From Adhaeribacter radiodurans (GTDB lineage: Bacteria > Bacteroidota > Bacteroidia > Cytophagales > Hymenobacteraceae), in the NCBI RefSeq assembly GCF_014075995.1, contig NZ_CP055153.1:6696001-6760000 (forward strand): a DNA stretch of 64,000 nt, read 5' to 3'. Position numbers and translations under genes: made by a program. This document shows positions 62,379-64,000 of this stretch, one piece after another. The notes beneath the pieces are model-generated. The model saw only the letters and a list, made by a program, of their open reading frames with translations, searched no databases and was not told the origin of the DNA. The number at the start of each line of letters is the position of its first letter. Positions within the stretch are counted from its first letter, which is position 1.

Positions 62379-63422
62379 TTATCGAACTGTTAACGACACA
62401 TTGCCGCTACCAGCATCGGCGGTTATCCGGACGCCGCCCCCGTTTAGTTTGCCGTGTACTTCGTCTTTTTCAATGGTGCCGTTAAACGCATCGAGCTTGC
62501 CTACGTTTACCTGTTCGGCTTGTAGGTCTAAATCGGCAGCGGTGTTTTTAGGTAAATGCAAGGTAATATCGCCCCCGGAATTACTAAGCCGCACGTATTT
62601 ACCCGGTTTTTTAATGGCTACCTCTAAATTGCCGCCGCTGGTGGAGGTTTCCAGGCTGCAAGCCAGATCGCGTAGCTCTATATCGCCGCCGGAAGTGTGG
62701 GTGTTTAATTCGCCGGAAATGTTGGAACCGGTAACATCGCCCCCGGAAGTACTGGCTTTAACTAAGCCGCTTAAATTATTTAGCCGCAAAGAGCCGCCGG
62801 AAGTAGACAGTTGCAAATTACCCGTGCAATCCGTGGCTTCTATGTCGCCACCGCTCGTACGCAGGTATAAATTGTCTTTAGAATCTTTCAGGTGAATACT
62901 GCCGCCAGAGGTGCTGCCTTCGGTTTTGCCGCTTACCTGGTCTATGTTTAAGTCGCCGCCGCTGGTGGTAAAATGTTGCTCGCCCGAAATATTAACTAAC
63001 TGAATGCTGCCGCCGCTGGTAGTTAGTTCCGTAGATATTTTTTGGGGCACATACACCCGGAATGATATATTCAGGCCCCGTTTCCAATCCATAAATCTTT
63101 CCTTTGGTTTGGCCCGGGCAATTAGTTTACCGTTACTTACCGAAACAGTAAGGTCATAATCAGATTCTATTCGCTTTTTAATTTCTTCTTTGGATAGCGT
63201 TGCGCCGGAACGGTTGTTATTCTGGTTCACGTACACTTCCACGCGAGCATCGGTATTACTGCCGCCCGTGACCGAAATGCTGCCCCCGGAAGTTTTTACC
63301 TCCACATTCTTTATTGCGGCACTGACTAAGGATTTAGTTAAGTAGGGCTCCTGGCCAGATCTTATCTGAGCGTTTGCGGTAATACTCAGGCCAACCAATA
63401 AGAGGGAGAGAAAGGTTTTCAT
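62379..63422 (-). CDS. DUF4097 family beta-strand repeat protein
   Basis: 347 residues. A Sec signal peptide (MKTFLSLLLVGLSITANAQ) precedes a right-handed beta-solenoid of short repeats with the recurring TSGGSI/TSGGDI motif (about 12 copies), the DUF4097 pattern. The protein is exported, likely to the periplasm or outer surface. DUF4097 proteins often accompany anti-sigma or envelope-stress systems; none is adjacent here. Role structural or unknown. Confidence 0.93.
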   Translation of the reverse strand: MKTFLSLLLVGLSITANAQIRSGQEPYLTKSLVSAAIKNVEVKTSGGSISVTGGSNTDARVEVYVNQNNNRSGATLSKEEIKKRIESDYDLTVSVSNGKLIARAKPKERFMDWKRGLNISFRVYVPQKISTELTTSGGSIQLVNISGEQHFTTSGGDLNIDQVSGKTEGSTSGGSIHLKDSKDNLYLRTSGGDIEATDCTGNLQLSTSGGSLRLNNLSGLVKASTSGGDVTGSNISGELNTHTSGGDIELRDLACSLETSTSGGNLEVAIKKPGKYVRLSNSGGDITLHLPKNTAADLDLQAEQVNVGKLDAFNGTIEKDEVHGKLNGGGVRITADAGSGNVSLTVR

Positions 63423-63879
63423 AATTTTAAATTTTAAAATTTTGCGTAATAGTTTTCTAAAGCGCTAGGTCACTGCCATTCAAACAGGCATATTGTAGAC
63501 GGCCATTATTCCACGTTTCAACTCATAATAACAATACCAAAAATATATTTAATTGATAAACAAATAATTACACAAATATAAAAGGTTATTTAGAATATAA
63601 AACTGTTCGGTTATGGTACAATTACGTCCGGATTTGTACAGCAGCAGAAAATTGAAACTTAGCGCACCAAACGAGAGTATACCGGCAGTTAAAAATTACC
63701 TGAATGCAGTTACTACCAGCCCTTATTTGCACAGGCTGATTATTTTACTTAAATAATGGTAGCATATTTACCGGAATATCGAGTTCTTACAAGCTTGAAT
63801 GCCCAACGCATTTTGTAAAAGTTATTTTGGAGTTACAGGCGGCCGCAAACTTTTACTATGCTTAACTAAAATGTAGTTG
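63423..63879. other. Intergenic region with a doubtful 47-codon frame
   Basis: Promoter region of the leftward DUF4097 gene and the rightward AraC-like gene. A plus-strand frame from ATG 63613 to TAA 63756 encodes 47 residues (MVQLRPDLYSSRKLKLSAPN and on) with no recognised family; it may be chance. No RNA or repeat seen. Confidence 0.3.
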
Positions 63880-64000
63880 ATGATTTTATATAAAGAGCTT
63901 GATTCTATTCCGGCATTTACCAAAGCCATTAGAAAATTCTGGATATTAGACAATTTGGCAAATGACGGGGCGAGCGAACCTAAGTTTGCCTTGCCTAATG
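63880..64000 (+). CDS. AraC-type regulator, N-terminal part (DUF6597-like), cut by the window end
   Basis: ATG at 63880 followed by an open frame to the window end (40 residues). MILYKELDSIPAFTKAIRKF and WILDNL match the start of Bacteroidota AraC-family proteins with a DUF6597 N-terminal domain, where IRKFW is typical. The helix-turn-helix would lie beyond the window. The identification rests on a short piece. Confidence 0.6.
   Translation, partial: MILYKELDSIPAFTKAIRKFWILDNLANDGASEPKFALPN

Overview
The window looks like a chromosome segment of a member of Bacteroidota, most likely order Cytophagales and family Hymenobacteraceae (an Adhaeribacter- or Pontibacter-like organism). The family call is an inference from gene style. 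Supporting traits are a type IX secretion C-terminal sorting domain, an ECF sigma factor overlapping a one-TM protein with an outer-membrane barrel, a DUF4097 protein, a GloVer-repeat protein, an HMA-AraC regulator, frequent TTG/GTG starts and near absence of Shine-Dalgarno sequences.

Layout. (1) 1-5 kb: ECF sigma factor, its membrane/outer-membrane partner, and small lipoproteins and membrane proteins. (2) 5-24 kb: mixed housekeeping. uvrB, two GNAT acetyltransferases, a large radical SAM protein, a LysR regulator divergent from a methyltransferase, a CDF metal exporter next to an HMA-AraC regulator, a ScyD/ScyE-like lipoprotein, cobA, a Gfo/Idh/MocA oxidoreductase, a glycosyltransferase, a tight trio (small protein, DppC-like permease, SpoIIE-type phosphatase) and a DinB-like protein. 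(3) 24-33 kb: an exopolysaccharide or O-antigen locus with ligase/polymerase, chain-length protein, methyltransferase, flippase, GT4, NodB-type deacetylase and GT2. (4) 33-39 kb: TatD, type I asparaginase, an intergenic repeat structure built on a large inverted repeat around a perfect 39-bp hairpin, and a 1044-residue secreted GloVer-repeat protein. (5) 39.7-59.3 kb: an accessory, apparently anti-phage, island starting immediately after tRNA-Ser(GGA). (6) 59.7-64 kb: amidohydrolase, HAD phosphatase, DUF4097 protein and the start of an AraC-type regulator.

The island is the most interesting part. Two leftward genes encode a helicase-nuclease fusion (RecD-like SF1 helicase plus a PD-(D/E)XK-like C-terminus) and an unusual protein combining a cold-shock-like N-terminus, a phospholipase-D (HKD) domain and a TerF-like von Willebrand A domain. 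Divergent from them is a tightly packed operon: type III Mod methyltransferase, AlbA/HATPase protein with tetrapeptide repeats, type III Res (split by a +1 frameshift before its nuclease domain), a degenerate-PLD/SNF2 helicase and a DUF4391 protein. The intact pieces suggest methylation-based self-marking plus several helicase/nuclease effectors; the frameshift may leave classical type III cleavage inactive.

The right side of the island is damaged. An IS3-family element (57943-59151) is flanked by remnants of two unrelated truncated genes: the 3' part of a conserved hypothetical gene and the 5' part of a DUF1232 gene. There is no clear target duplication, which points to an IS-linked deletion.
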